Assembly (NCBI RefSeq): GCF_029893345.1 | Contig: NZ_JARXVE010000005.1 | Location: 186,001 to 250,000 of the forward strand | From: Mycolicibacterium frederiksbergense | GTDB taxonomy: Bacteria > Actinomycetota > Actinomycetes > Mycobacteriales > Mycobacteriaceae | DNA: 64,000 bases | Direction of reading: 5' to 3' | In this document: positions 19,180 to 27,680 of the stretch, piece after piece | How positions within the stretch are numbered: position 1 is the first letter of the stretch | Layout: every line of letters starts with the position of its first letter | Made by a program: the position numbers and the translations under genes | Notes under the pieces: model-generated | Seen by the model: the letters and a program-made list of their open reading frames with translations, nothing else | Told to the model about the DNA's origin: nothing | Database searches by the model: none

Positions 19180-20564
19180 GGCACCGTCTCGCTCAGCGCA
19201 TGGATCTGCGCCGCCACCTTGTCGACCAGCGCCGCCACGTCCTCGGCGGTACGGGCTTCGACGTTCAACCGCAGCAGCGGTTCGGTGTTGGAGGTCCGCA
19301 GGTTGAACCAGCTGCCGCCGCCCAGATCAACGGTCACACCGTCGAGGTGGTCGATGGATTGGATCGAGCTGCCAAAGGACTTGAGCACGGCGTCCACGCA
19401 GGCCGGGGCATCGCTGACGGTGAAATTGATTTCGCCGGAGGACTCGTAGCGCTGGTAGTCCGCCATGATCTCCGACAGTGGGCGGTCCTGCTCACCCAAT
19501 GCGGCCAGTACGTGCAGCGCCGCGAGCATGCCGGAATCGGCACCCCAGAAATCGCGGAAGTAGTAATGCGCCGAGTGCTCCCCACCGAAGATCGCACCGG
19601 TTTCGGCCATCAGGGCCTTGATGTAGGAGTGCCCGACCCGGGACCGGACCGGGGTGCCGCCACGCTCGACCACCAACTGCGGGACGGCCCGCGAGGTGAT
19701 CAGGTTGTGGATGACGGTGGCGCCGATCTCCCGGTTGAGCTCGCGAGCGGCCACCAGCGCGGTGACCGCCGACGGCGACACCGGACGGCCGAGTTCATCG
19801 ACCACGAAACAACGGTCGGCGTCACCATCGAAGGCCAGGCCGATGTCTGCCCCGGTCGCCAGAACATGGGCCTGCAGGTCGACCAGGTTGGCCGGATTCA
19901 GCGGGTTGGCCTCGTGGTTGGGGAATGTGCCGTCGAGTTCGAAGAACAACGGCAGCACGGAGGCATTCGGGATCGGCCCGAGCACCGCGGGGGTGGTGTG
20001 CCCGGCCATGCCATTGCCCGCATCGACCGCGATGCGCAGTGGCCGAAGCTCGCTCAGGTCCACCAGCGACCGCAGGAAGGCGCCGTACTCGGCCAACACG
20101 TCGTGGTCGGAGATCGCGCCCGCAGGCCCGTCGCCGGCCGGCACACCGGCGATCACCTCGTCGGCGATCACCGACAGTCCGGTGTCTTTGCCAACGGGCT
20201 TAGCCCCGGCCCGGCACAGTTTGATTCCGTTGTAGGCGGCAGGGTTGTGACTCGCGGTAAACATCGCCCCCGGGCAATCCAGCACGCCCGAGGCGAAATA
20301 CAGCTGATCGGTGGACGCCAGGCCGATCCGGACCACGTCAAGGCCCTGGGCGGTGACGCCGTCGGCGAACGCGGCCGCCAACGAAGGCGAACTGGAACGC
20401 ATGTCGTATCCGATCACAACCCGTCCAGCGCCCTCCGCGCGGACCAATCTGGCAAACGCGCCGCCGACCTCGGACACGAACGCTTCGTCGATTTCGGTAC
20501 CGACCAGTCCGCGGACGTCATAGGCCTTGATAACACCGTGAACAGCCGCCGCTGGCCGAGACAT
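19176..20564 (-). CDS. manB: Phosphomannomutase
   Basis: The 462-residue alpha-D-phosphohexomutase converts mannose 6-phosphate to mannose 1-phosphate for GDP-mannose synthesis. The phosphoserine loop is TASHNPAAYNG (Ser105), the metal-binding loop DGDADR, and the sugar-specificity loop GGEHSAHYYF; the C-terminal phosphate-binding loop reads RTSNTEPLLR. A GGAG precedes the ATG at 20564. It is the first gene of the manB, Rv3256c-like, manA operon. The orthologue Rv3257c is also called pmmA or manB. Confidence 0.95.
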   Translation of the reverse strand: MSRPAAAVHGVIKAYDVRGLVGTEIDEAFVSEVGGAFARLVRAEGAGRVVIGYDMRSSSPSLAAAFADGVTAQGLDVVRIGLASTDQLYFASGVLDCPGAMFTASHNPAAYNGIKLCRAGAKPVGKDTGLSVIADEVIAGVPAGDGPAGAISDHDVLAEYGAFLRSLVDLSELRPLRIAVDAGNGMAGHTTPAVLGPIPNASVLPLFFELDGTFPNHEANPLNPANLVDLQAHVLATGADIGLAFDGDADRCFVVDELGRPVSPSAVTALVAARELNREIGATVIHNLITSRAVPQLVVERGGTPVRSRVGHSYIKALMAETGAIFGGEHSAHYYFRDFWGADSGMLAALHVLAALGEQDRPLSEIMADYQRYESSGEINFTVSDAPACVDAVLKSFGSSIQSIDHLDGVTVDLGGGSWFNLRTSNTEPLLRLNVEARTAEDVAALVDKVAAQIHALSETVP

Positions 20565-20650
20565 ATAGCTCCTTGTGAAACGGGATCGTTGGCGCCAGCC
20601 TAACCGTCTGGCGGCACCGACACGTTCACTACTCTTAGCTCGGCCGCCGT

Positions 20651-21070
20651 CTAGTCACTTGGGTCGGGCAACACCCGCAGGTGGCCGCGACGCCTTCCAT
20701 TGGTTTCCGCGGGACGCGCCGGAGGTGCCATCAATGTGGCGCCGCTCAGCCCGGTGGCGGGGTCGGAGAAACCAGCCACCACCCCGCCGTGCGGAGCCGC
20801 ACCGGGCTGGCCTTCGCGGACAGCATCAGCCAGAGCCACCAAGTCGTCCTCGTCGGGATGGGTGGGCAGCGGCCCGGCATGACGGACCAAGTCCCAGCCT
20901 CGCGGCGCCGTGATCCGGCTGGCATGGCCGACGCACAGATCCCAGGAGTGCGGTTCGGCCACCGTGGCCAAGGGGCCGACGACAGCCGTGGAGTCGGAGT
21001 AGACAAAAGTCAACGTCGCCACGGCATAGTGCGGGCACCCGGGCCGGCAGCAGCGACGGGGAACATTCAC
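20651..21070 (-). CDS. DUF3499 protein (Rv3258c-like)
   Basis: The 139-residue protein begins with a cysteine pair (RRCCRPGCPHYAVATL) and contains WDLCVGHASRITAPRGW, which together could bind a metal; this is the DUF3499 pattern seen across actinobacteria. The C-terminal third is low-complexity. Start is GTG 21070, 89 bases from the divergent zincin-like gene. Function unknown; position next to manB is conserved. Confidence 0.85.
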   Translation of the reverse strand: MNVPRRCCRPGCPHYAVATLTFVYSDSTAVVGPLATVAEPHSWDLCVGHASRITAPRGWDLVRHAGPLPTHPDEDDLVALADAVREGQPGAAPHGGVVAGFSDPATGLSGATLMAPPARPAETNGRRRGHLRVLPDPSD

Positions 21071-21159
21071 GCAACAGACATTATCTCGGACGATCGCTGC
21101 GCGCCGCCGGACACGCGCAGCCGGCGAGCGCCCGATCCCGAACCGTTACGATCATCTGC

Positions 21160-21624
21160 GTGGCCCAGCGCAACCCATCGCGATCGCGCCGCGGCCGCGA
21201 TATCCGCGGACCGCTGCTTCCACGATCCGTTCCCGGCTGGCGCAGCCGCGCCGAGCGGTTCGACATGGCCGTGCTGGAAGCCTATGAACCGGTCGAGCGA
21301 CGATGGTCGTCGCGACTCAAAGACCTCGACCTCGCCGTGGACGAGATTCCGCGGATGTCGCCGAAAGACCCGGACAGTGTGCAGTGGCCACCGGAGGTCA
21401 TCGCCGACGGCCCGATCGCGCTGGCGCGGCTGATACCTGCTGGGGTAGATGTCAGGGGAAATGCGACCCGGGCTCGAATTGTCTTGTTCCGCAAGCCCAT
21501 CGAGCGCCGGGTCAAAGGTTCCGACGAGCTGGCTGATCTACTGCATGAAATCCTGGTGGCTCAGGTGGCCACCTATCTGGGAGTCGAACCGACCGTCATC
21601 GACCCAACGATCGATGACGACTGA
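21160..21624 (+). CDS. Zincin-like metallopeptidase-family protein with degenerate active site (Rv3259-like)
   Basis: The 154-residue protein matches the small 'metallopeptidase family' (DUF1025-type) found beside whiB2 in actinobacteria. The fold signature IVLFRKPIERRVKGSDEL leads to LLHEILVAQVATYLGV, where a true zincin would have HExxH; here the second histidine is replaced by valine, so zinc catalysis is unlikely. A basic arginine-rich N terminus (RNPSRSRRGRDIRG) precedes the domain. It starts at GTG 21160. Confidence 0.85.
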   Translation: MAQRNPSRSRRGRDIRGPLLPRSVPGWRSRAERFDMAVLEAYEPVERRWSSRLKDLDLAVDEIPRMSPKDPDSVQWPPEVIADGPIALARLIPAGVDVRGNATRARIVLFRKPIERRVKGSDELADLLHEILVAQVATYLGVEPTVIDPTIDDD

Positions 21625-21628
21625 CGTC

Positions 21629-21655
21629 GAGCGCCAACCTTGGCGATGAGCGCTC
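21629..21655. terminator. Candidate bidirectional hairpin between convergent genes
   Basis: GAGCGC at 21629-21634 pairs with GCGCTC at 21650-21655 and can extend outward by GACG/CGTC. It sits in the 43-base gap between the convergent zincin-like gene and whiB2, where a shared terminator would be expected. There is no U-run. Confidence 0.45.
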
Positions 21656-21667
21656 GCGTCTAGAGCG

Positions 21668-22054
21668 TCAGATGATCCCGCGTTTGAGCCGGCGACGCTC
21701 CCGCTCGGACAGCCCACCCCAGATGCCGAAACGCTCATCGTGCGCGAGCGCGTATTCCAGGCAGGCGTCACGCACTTCGCAGCCCTGGCAGATGCGCTTG
21801 GCCTCGCGGGTAGACCCGCCCTTCTCCGGGAAGAACGCCTCCGGGTCGGTCTGTGCGCACAGCGCACGTTCCTGCCATTGGTCGTCTTCAGTTTCCGGAT
21901 CAACATCGATCTGATCGGGAACCAAACTCAGTTGAGGACGTCCGGTTGCCCCCATCGGCGTCGGCCCGATGTTGATGTGCGGTGCGCTGTCTACCGAGCC
22001 GAGCAGCCCGTCAAACCGGACCACACGATCGAAATCGAAGCTCTCATAAGACAT
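21668..22054 (-). CDS. whiB2: WhiB-family [4Fe-4S] regulator WhiB2 (WhmD)
   Basis: The 128-residue protein controls septation and cell division in mycobacteria. The four cluster-binding cysteines are at 66, 89, 92 and 98 (C-x22-C-x2-C-x5-C), followed by the beta-turn FGIWGG and the basic tail SERERRRLKRGII that contacts DNA. The ATG at 22054 follows AGGAGG at a good distance, and the product MSYESFDFDRVVRFD matches WhmD; an open frame upstream is not used. WhiB2 acts with sigma factor A region 4 by family knowledge. Confidence 0.96.
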   Translation of the reverse strand: MSYESFDFDRVVRFDGLLGSVDSAPHINIGPTPMGATGRPQLSLVPDQIDVDPETEDDQWQERALCAQTDPEAFFPEKGGSTREAKRICQGCEVRDACLEYALAHDERFGIWGGLSERERRRLKRGII

Positions 22055-22349
22055 TATCCCCCGCCTCCTCACTCGGTCTCGTAGATCCTCAGTGGAAGCC
22101 CCACTATTTTGATGTGTAACCAATCCATTCGAACAGATGATCGAATCTCGGTCCGCGACACCGGAATCGGTCACCGACCGGGAAATGACACATCTGTGAT
22201 TACACACGTGTTAGCTGCCAGGGTCAAGCGCCAAGCCGCGAATTCATACCATCTCGTAATGTCAAATCGGCGCGTCGCGACATCGGCGTGTCCCGCCCGT
22301 GACTTCGTCGTTTCCATCCGCACCGCCCCAACGCATAGGGTCGGACGTT
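22055..22349. promoter_or_regulatory. Divergent whiB2-fbiA intergenic region
   Basis: This 295-base stretch must hold promoters for both whiB2 and fbiA. It is AT-rich around 22090-22230 and contains the near-palindromic CACATCTGTG at about 22190-22199, next to TTACACACGTGTTA-like half-sites. Long 5' leaders with multiple control sites are expected for whiB2; no operator is assigned with confidence. Confidence 0.5.
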
Positions 22350-23333
22350 GTGAAGATCACCGTTCTGGTCGGCGGCGTCGGCGGCGCACGGTTTTTGCTG
22401 GGCGTGCAGAACCTGTTGGGCCTCGGCGGGTTCGCCGACGGCGACAGCAAGCATGAGCTCACGGCAATCGTGAATGTTGGCGACGACGCCTGGATGCACG
22501 GCGTCCGGATCTGCCCGGACCTCGACACCTGCATGTACACCCTGGGCGGCGGCATCGATCCCGAACGCGGCTGGGGCCACCGCAACGAAACCTGGCACGC
22601 CAAAGAGGAACTCGCCGCTTACGGCGTGCAACCCGACTGGTTCGGCCTGGGCGACCGGGACCTGGCCACCCACCTGGTGCGCACCCAGATGCTGCGCGCC
22701 GGCTACCCGTTGTCCCAAGTCACCGAGGCGTTGTGCAAGCGCTGGTCACCGGGCGCGCGACTGCTGCCGGTCACCGATGACCGCAGTGAGACGCATGTGG
22801 TGATCACCGATCCGGAAGACGGTTCCCGGCGAGCGATCCACTTCCAGGAATGGTGGGTGCGCTACCGCGCCCAGGTGCCCTCGCACAGCTTCGCCTTCGT
22901 CGGTGCAGAACAGGCAACCGCGGCGCCGGGCGTCACCGAAGCCATCGCCGAAGCGGACGTGGTTTTGCTGGCACCGTCAAACCCCGTCGTGAGCATCGGA
23001 CCGATGCTGCAGATCCCCGGTATCCGCGGCGCACTGCGTTCGACCAAGGCGCCGGTGATCGGCTACTCTCCCATCATCGCCGGAAAACCGTTGCGCGGCA
23101 TGGCAGATGAGTGCCTGTCCATCATCGGCGTGGAGTCCACCTCAGAGGGGGTCGGACAGTACTTCGGCGCCCGCTCCGGCACCGGCCTACTCGACGGGTG
23201 GCTGGTGCACGAAGGCGACCAGGCCGAGATCGACGGTGTGCTGGTGCGCGCCGTACCGCTGCTGATGACCGACCCACCGACCACCGCCGAGATGGTGCGG
23301 GCCGGTCTGGACTTGGCGGGAGTTGAGTGGTGA
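22350..23333 (+). CDS. fbiA: F420 biosynthesis: phosphoenolpyruvyl (2-phospho-L-lactate) transferase
   Basis: The 327-residue CofD-type enzyme transfers the activated PEP/lactate-phosphate moiety from the guanylyl donor made by FbiD onto Fo, giving (dehydro)F420-0. The GTG at 22350 gives MKITVLVGGVGGARFLLGVQ, the nucleotide-binding start of the family, with AGGG upstream; an earlier in-frame start would add 17 unconserved residues. NVGDDAWMHGVRICPDLDTC and LAPSNPVVSIGPML are further conserved blocks. The stop overlaps fbiB by four bases. Confidence 0.96.
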   Translation: MKITVLVGGVGGARFLLGVQNLLGLGGFADGDSKHELTAIVNVGDDAWMHGVRICPDLDTCMYTLGGGIDPERGWGHRNETWHAKEELAAYGVQPDWFGLGDRDLATHLVRTQMLRAGYPLSQVTEALCKRWSPGARLLPVTDDRSETHVVITDPEDGSRRAIHFQEWWVRYRAQVPSHSFAFVGAEQATAAPGVTEAIAEADVVLLAPSNPVVSIGPMLQIPGIRGALRSTKAPVIGYSPIIAGKPLRGMADECLSIIGVESTSEGVGQYFGARSGTGLLDGWLVHEGDQAEIDGVLVRAVPLLMTDPPTTAEMVRAGLDLAGVEW

Positions 23334-24673
23334 GCACCGAGCACGGATCGGCCGACCGGGTCGAAATCCTCCCGGTGCCCGGGCTGCCCGAGTTCCGCCC
23401 CGGCGACGACCTCGCCGGCGCGCTGGCCGAGGCGGCACCGTGGCTGCGTGACGGGGATGTGCTGGTTGTCACCAGCAAGGTGGTCTCCAAGTGCGAAGGC
23501 CGGATCGTCGCCGCCCCTTCCGATCCGGAGGAGCGGGATGCCCTGCGGCGCAAGCTGATCGATGATGAGGCGGTCCGCGTGCTGGCCCGCAAGGGCCGGA
23601 CCCTGATCACCGAGAACGCCATCGGGCTGGTCCAGGCCGCCGCAGGCGTCGACGGCTCCAATGTCGGCGCTACCGAATTGGCGCTGCTGCCGGTCGATCC
23701 CGACGGAAGCGCGGCGGCGCTGCGCGAGGAATTGCGTGAGCGACTCGGAGTCACCGTCGCGATCGTGATCACCGACACCATGGGCCGGGCCTGGCGCAAC
23801 GGCCAAATGGATTTCGCCATCGGCGCATCCGGACTCACCGTGCTGCACGCTTACGCCGGCGCGCACGACCGGCACGGCAACGAACTTCTGGTCACCGAGG
23901 TGGCCGTGGCCGACGAGATCGCCGCCGCCGCCGATCTGGTGAAGGGCAAGCTCACCGCCATCCCGGTCGCGGTGGTGCGCGGGCTCGCTCTGCCCGATGA
24001 CGGGTCGAACGCGCGCAAACTGTTGCGGTCCGGAGCGGACGACCTGTTCTGGCTCGGTACGGCCGAGGCCATCCAGCTGGGTCGCAGCCAGGCTCAGCTG
24101 CTGCGCCGCTCGGTGCGCAGTTTCACCGACGAATCGGTCGATCCCGCGCTTATCGAGGCGGCCATAGCCGAGGCGCTGACCGCACCGGCCCCACACCACA
24201 CCCGCCCGGTGCGGTTCGTCTGGGTGCAGGACCGGGCTACCCGCGTCCGGCTGCTGGACCGGATGAAGGACAAGTGGCGCGCCGACCTGACCGGCGACGG
24301 CCGCGACCCGGATTCCATCGAGCGACGGCTCGGCCGTGGCCAGATCCTGTACGACGCACCGGAACTGGTGATTCCGTTCTTGGTTCCCGACGGTGCCCAC
24401 AGCTATCCCGATGTGGCCCGCACTCAGGCCGAGCACACCATGTTCACCGTCGCTGCGGGGGCTGCGGTGCAGGCGCTGCTGGTGGGGCTGGCGGTGCGCG
24501 AGGTGGGCAGTTGCTGGATCGGCTCCACCATCTTCGCCGGCGACCTGGTACGCGCCGAGCTGGATCTGCCGGCAGATTGGGAGCCGTTGGGCGCCATTGC
24601 GATCGGGCATCCCGCCGATCCGCAGCCGGCACGCGCCCCGGCGTCCACCGAGGGTCTGCTGGTACGGAAATGA
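23330..24673 (+). CDS. fbiB: F420 biosynthesis: F420:gamma-glutamyl ligase / FMN-dependent reductase
   Basis: The 447-residue two-domain enzyme has an N-terminal CofE domain (about 1-245; GDVLVVTSKVVSKCEGR, ITDTMGRAWRNGQ) that adds glutamates to F420-0, and a C-terminal nitroreductase-fold domain (about 250-447; APAPHHTRPVRFVW, VGSCWIGSTIF) that binds FMN and reduces dehydro-F420-0. The GTG at 23330 overlaps the fbiA stop as GTGA; another GTG directly before it (23327) is equally in frame. The fusion is the standard mycobacterial form. Confidence 0.96.
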   Translation: MSTEHGSADRVEILPVPGLPEFRPGDDLAGALAEAAPWLRDGDVLVVTSKVVSKCEGRIVAAPSDPEERDALRRKLIDDEAVRVLARKGRTLITENAIGLVQAAAGVDGSNVGATELALLPVDPDGSAAALREELRERLGVTVAIVITDTMGRAWRNGQMDFAIGASGLTVLHAYAGAHDRHGNELLVTEVAVADEIAAAADLVKGKLTAIPVAVVRGLALPDDGSNARKLLRSGADDLFWLGTAEAIQLGRSQAQLLRRSVRSFTDESVDPALIEAAIAEALTAPAPHHTRPVRFVWVQDRATRVRLLDRMKDKWRADLTGDGRDPDSIERRLGRGQILYDAPELVIPFLVPDGAHSYPDVARTQAEHTMFTVAAGAAVQALLVGLAVREVGSCWIGSTIFAGDLVRAELDLPADWEPLGAIAIGHPADPQPARAPASTEGLLVRK

Positions 24674-25218
24674 GCGCCGAGGGTCTGCACGCCTCAGCGG
24701 TCGAGCTGCTGACGAATTGGCAGACAACCGATCCCGGCCAGGACACGTTGCGCCATGCGGTGTTGTCGTTTCTGGCCGCCCGCCCCGATGCCTGCCTGCG
24801 GGCGTGCGTTCCCGGCCACATCACCGCCTCGGCACTGGTTCTCGATCACACCGGAACGCATGCACTGCTCACCCTGCATCCGCGGTTCGGCCGCTGGCTG
24901 CAACTCGGCGGGCACTGTGAGGAAGCCGACGCCGACATCCATGCCGCCGCATTACGCGAGGCCGCCGAGGAGTCCGGCATCAGCGGGTTGACCATCGATC
25001 CACAGTTGGCGGCGCTGCACGTGCATCCGGTGACCTGCTCACTGGGCGTGCCGACCCGTCACCTGGATATGCAGTTTCTGGTGCGGGCACCCGACGGCGC
25101 CGAGATCGTGCGCAGCGATGAGTCTTTGGACCTGCGCTGGTGGCCGCTGGACGCGCTGCCCGAGGACACCGATTTCGGCCTGGCCCAGCTTGCCGGCTCC
25201 GTGACCAGAACGGCTTAG
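24670..25218 (+). CDS. NUDIX hydrolase
   Basis: The 182-residue protein has a Nudix box reading GHCEEADADIHAAALREA followed by AEESGI; the REaaEEsG core that binds magnesium is intact, while the first glutamate position is offset. It should hydrolyse a nucleoside-diphosphate-linked compound, substrate unknown. The ATG at 24670 overlaps the fbiB stop (ATGA), so it is the third gene of the fbiA-fbiB unit and may act on a nucleotide by-product, which is a guess. M. tuberculosis has a DNA methylase gene at this place instead. Confidence 0.88.
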   Translation: MSAEGLHASAVELLTNWQTTDPGQDTLRHAVLSFLAARPDACLRACVPGHITASALVLDHTGTHALLTLHPRFGRWLQLGGHCEEADADIHAAALREAAEESGISGLTIDPQLAALHVHPVTCSLGVPTRHLDMQFLVRAPDGAEIVRSDESLDLRWWPLDALPEDTDFGLAQLAGSVTRTA

Positions 25219-25562
25219 CCGGGCGCCTGGGTGCAGTACGCCCGGCGTGCGGCACGCAGCGCGATCCCGGTCTGTTCCGGAGTGGCGCCGTACTGGGCCG
25301 CGGTCTGGTCGATCACCGCCGACGCGGGCTGACCGGTGTAGAGCATGCGGCACATCTCGCGGCCCACCAGCAACAACTGATCATCGTCGCCGGGAAAGAC
25401 GCCCCGGGTGGCGTTGAGGTACATGGTGTCTTGGGAGGTCAGCGGAATCGGCCAGGCCACTGCCTGCGGCGCGGTGGCCCCCAGCACCGCTCCGAACAGC
25501 AATGCCGCCGCAATCGGCGTCACCGCAGTGCGCCGTATGCCGTTGAACTTGCCGTTGGACAT
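25215..25562 (-). CDS. Secreted DUF732 protein
   Basis: The 115-residue protein has a signal peptide (hydrophobic AAALLFGAVLGATAPQ, cleavage probably after AVA) and a small helical mature domain with two cysteines, GREMCRML and ARRAYCTQ, that would form one disulfide: the DUF732 pattern common in mycobacteria. A GGAGGG precedes the ATG. Its last four bases overlap the end of the Nudix gene on the other strand. Function unknown. Confidence 0.88.
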   Translation of the reverse strand: MSNGKFNGIRRTAVTPIAAALLFGAVLGATAPQAVAWPIPLTSQDTMYLNATRGVFPGDDDQLLLVGREMCRMLYTGQPASAVIDQTAAQYGATPEQTGIALRAARRAYCTQAPG

Positions 25563-25710
25563 GAGCCCTCCCCTTCTCGCCTATGCAGCCTAAGGCTCGA
25601 CCGGGGCCGACAAACACACTTTTCTCACCGCCGAGACGACGGGTTCTGACACAGTTTCCGCGATTTCTCGTCAAAACCTGTGGCTTCGGCGAAATTCGGC
25701 GCGGCGCAGC

Positions 25711-26790
25711 TTAGACGTCGGTCGAGTACCGGATGCCGCCGTCGGGAATCGTCACCCCGGGCCACACCCGTGCGCCGCGCAGCAGTTCGCAGCGCGCCCC
25801 GATGTCAGCTCCGTCGCCGATCACACCGTCGCGGATCAGTGCCCGCGGGCCGATACGGGCACCGAAGCCGATGATCGAACGCTCAATCACCGCACCGGCT
25901 TCCACTCGCACACCGTCGGAGATCACCGCGCCGTCGAGCCGGGCGCCGGCACCGATCTCGGCGCCACGGCCCACCACGGTCCCGCCGATCAACAACGCAC
26001 CCGGGGCCACCGCGGCGCCGTCGTGCACCAGCGACTCACCGCGCTGACCTGTCAGCGCCGGCGACGGGGCGATCCCGCGAACCAGATCGGCTGAGCCGCG
26101 GACGAAATCCTCGGGCGTACCCATGTCACGCCAGTACGAGGCGTCGACGTATCCGCACACCTTCAGCCCGTCGGTGAGCAGGCCGGGGAACACCTCGCGC
26201 TCCACCGACAGCTCCCGCCCTTTGGGGATCTGATCGATGACGAACTTCTTGAACACGTAACAGCCGGCGTTGATCTGGTCGGTCGGGGGGTCCTGGGTCT
26301 TCTCCAGGAACGCCGTCACCCGACCGTCCGCATCGGTGGGCACACAGCCGAACGCACGCGGGTCACCGACGCGCACCAGGTGCAGCGTGAGGTCGGCGCC
26401 ACGCGAATCGTGGTAATCCAGCAGCGCATTGAGGTCCGCGCCGGACAGCACATCGCCGTTGAACACCATCGCCGTGTCGTAGCGCAGCTTGTCGGCAACG
26501 TTGGCAATCGCGCCGCCGGTGCCCAGCGCCACGGTCTCGGTGACGTAATCGATCTCCAGACCGAGCTTGGATCCGTCGCCGAATTCGGCCTCGAAGACCT
26601 CGGCCTTGTAGGACGTCCCCATCACCACATGCCGGATCCCGGCGGCGGCGATCCGCGACAGCAGATGGGTCAGGAACGGCAGACCGGCCGTTGGCAACAT
26701 GGGCTTGGGCGCGGAGAGGGTCAGCGGCCGCAGCCGGGTGCCCTGTCCGCCTACCAGAATTACTGCATCAACTTCCGCGGGATTGATCAC
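25711..26790 (-). CDS. manC: Mannose-1-phosphate guanylyltransferase-type nucleotidyltransferase
   Basis: The 359-residue protein has an N-terminal nucleotidyltransferase domain starting VDAVILVGGQGTRLRPLTLS (pyrophosphorylase signature) with FNGDVLSG as metal-binding site, and a C-terminal left-handed beta-helix of hexapeptide repeats (IGGTVVGRGAEIGAGARLDG). It makes GDP-mannose from GTP and mannose 1-phosphate. The GTG at 26790 gives the same length as Rv3264c; a TTG at 26796 would overlap wbbL. Rv3264c has been named manB, manC and rmlA2 in different sources, so the symbol is not settled. It follows wbbL by two bases. Confidence 0.9.
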   Translation of the reverse strand: MINPAEVDAVILVGGQGTRLRPLTLSAPKPMLPTAGLPFLTHLLSRIAAAGIRHVVMGTSYKAEVFEAEFGDGSKLGLEIDYVTETVALGTGGAIANVADKLRYDTAMVFNGDVLSGADLNALLDYHDSRGADLTLHLVRVGDPRAFGCVPTDADGRVTAFLEKTQDPPTDQINAGCYVFKKFVIDQIPKGRELSVEREVFPGLLTDGLKVCGYVDASYWRDMGTPEDFVRGSADLVRGIAPSPALTGQRGESLVHDGAAVAPGALLIGGTVVGRGAEIGAGARLDGAVISDGVRVEAGAVIERSIIGFGARIGPRALIRDGVIGDGADIGARCELLRGARVWPGVTIPDGGIRYSTDV

Positions 26791-26792
26791 CT

Positions 26793-27680
26793 TCAACGCC
26801 GCCCTTTCGCCTGTCTACGACGGGAACTACCCACCACCAGTCCCGCCCGCACTGCCAGCGCACCCCGGATCGACCAGCGCAGTGGCGCTTGCCAGGCGGC
26901 GGGGTACCGATCAGCCAGAAAAGTGTAGGTGCTGCGGTGATGAGCGGCCAAGTTGCGGGCCGGGTCACGGCCGGTGGAGTGGCCCTTGTAGTGCAACACC
27001 TCGGACGAGGGTACGTACACGTTCTGCCATCCGGCCCGGCCGAGCCGATCGCCGAGGTCCACGTCCTCCATGTACATGAAATAGCGCTCATCGAAGCCGT
27101 TGATCGCCTCGAAGGCTTCCCGGCGCAGCAACAGACAGGAGCCCGACAGCCAGCCGACCGCACGTTCGCTGGGATCTTCACGATCCTGCCGGTAGGCCGC
27201 GGTCCACGGATTGGATTTCCAGAACGGACCGACCACCGCGTGCATACCGCCGCGGATCAGGCTGGGTTGGTGCCGCGCCGACGGATAGACCGAACCGTCG
27301 GGATCGTGGATCAACGGTCCGAGCGCCCCCGCCTGGGGCCAGCGCTGGGCCGCCTCCAACAGCAGGTCGATCGACCGTGGGCCCCACTGCACGTCCGGGT
27401 TGGCGACGATGAAGAACTCTGCGTCGTCGCGGCACGCGGCGGCCCCGCGGTTCACCGCGCTGCCATAGCCGAGATTGCCGCCGGTGCGCAGCAGGTGGAC
27501 GTTCGGATACCGCTGTTCGGCTGCTTCGGGGGAACCATCGGTGGATCCGTTGTCGGCCACCACAACCGTCACCGGCCGATCGGTGGCCAACGACAGCGAC
27601 GCCAGAAAACGATCCAGGTGTGGGCCCGGCGAGTACGTCACCGTCACCACCACGAGCGGGCGGACCGCATCCTCAGTCAC
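26793..27680 (-). CDS. wbbL: Rhamnosyltransferase WbbL, arabinogalactan linker
   Basis: The 295-residue GT2 enzyme transfers L-rhamnose from dTDP-rhamnose to GlcNAc-PP-decaprenyl, making the linkage unit between peptidoglycan and arabinogalactan. It has the GT-A opening VVVTVTYSPGPHLDRFLASL, VVADNGSTDGSPE and the DxD-like PDVQWG; YMEDVDLGDRLGRAGW is the conserved ED region. The GTG at 27680 overlaps the rmlD stop (GTGA). It forms the rmlD-wbbL-manC unit, as in M. tuberculosis. Confidence 0.95.
   Translation of the reverse strand: MTEDAVRPLVVVTVTYSPGPHLDRFLASLSLATDRPVTVVVADNGSTDGSPEAAEQRYPNVHLLRTGGNLGYGSAVNRGAAACRDDAEFFIVANPDVQWGPRSIDLLLEAAQRWPQAGALGPLIHDPDGSVYPSARHQPSLIRGGMHAVVGPFWKSNPWTAAYRQDREDPSERAVGWLSGSCLLLRREAFEAINGFDERYFMYMEDVDLGDRLGRAGWQNVYVPSSEVLHYKGHSTGRDPARNLAAHHRSTYTFLADRYPAAWQAPLRWSIRGALAVRAGLVVGSSRRRQAKGRR

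Noticed and set aside
23063..24727. A 554-codon minus-strand frame over fbiB
   Set aside because: Shadow of a conserved two-domain enzyme; no domain or ribosome-binding site.
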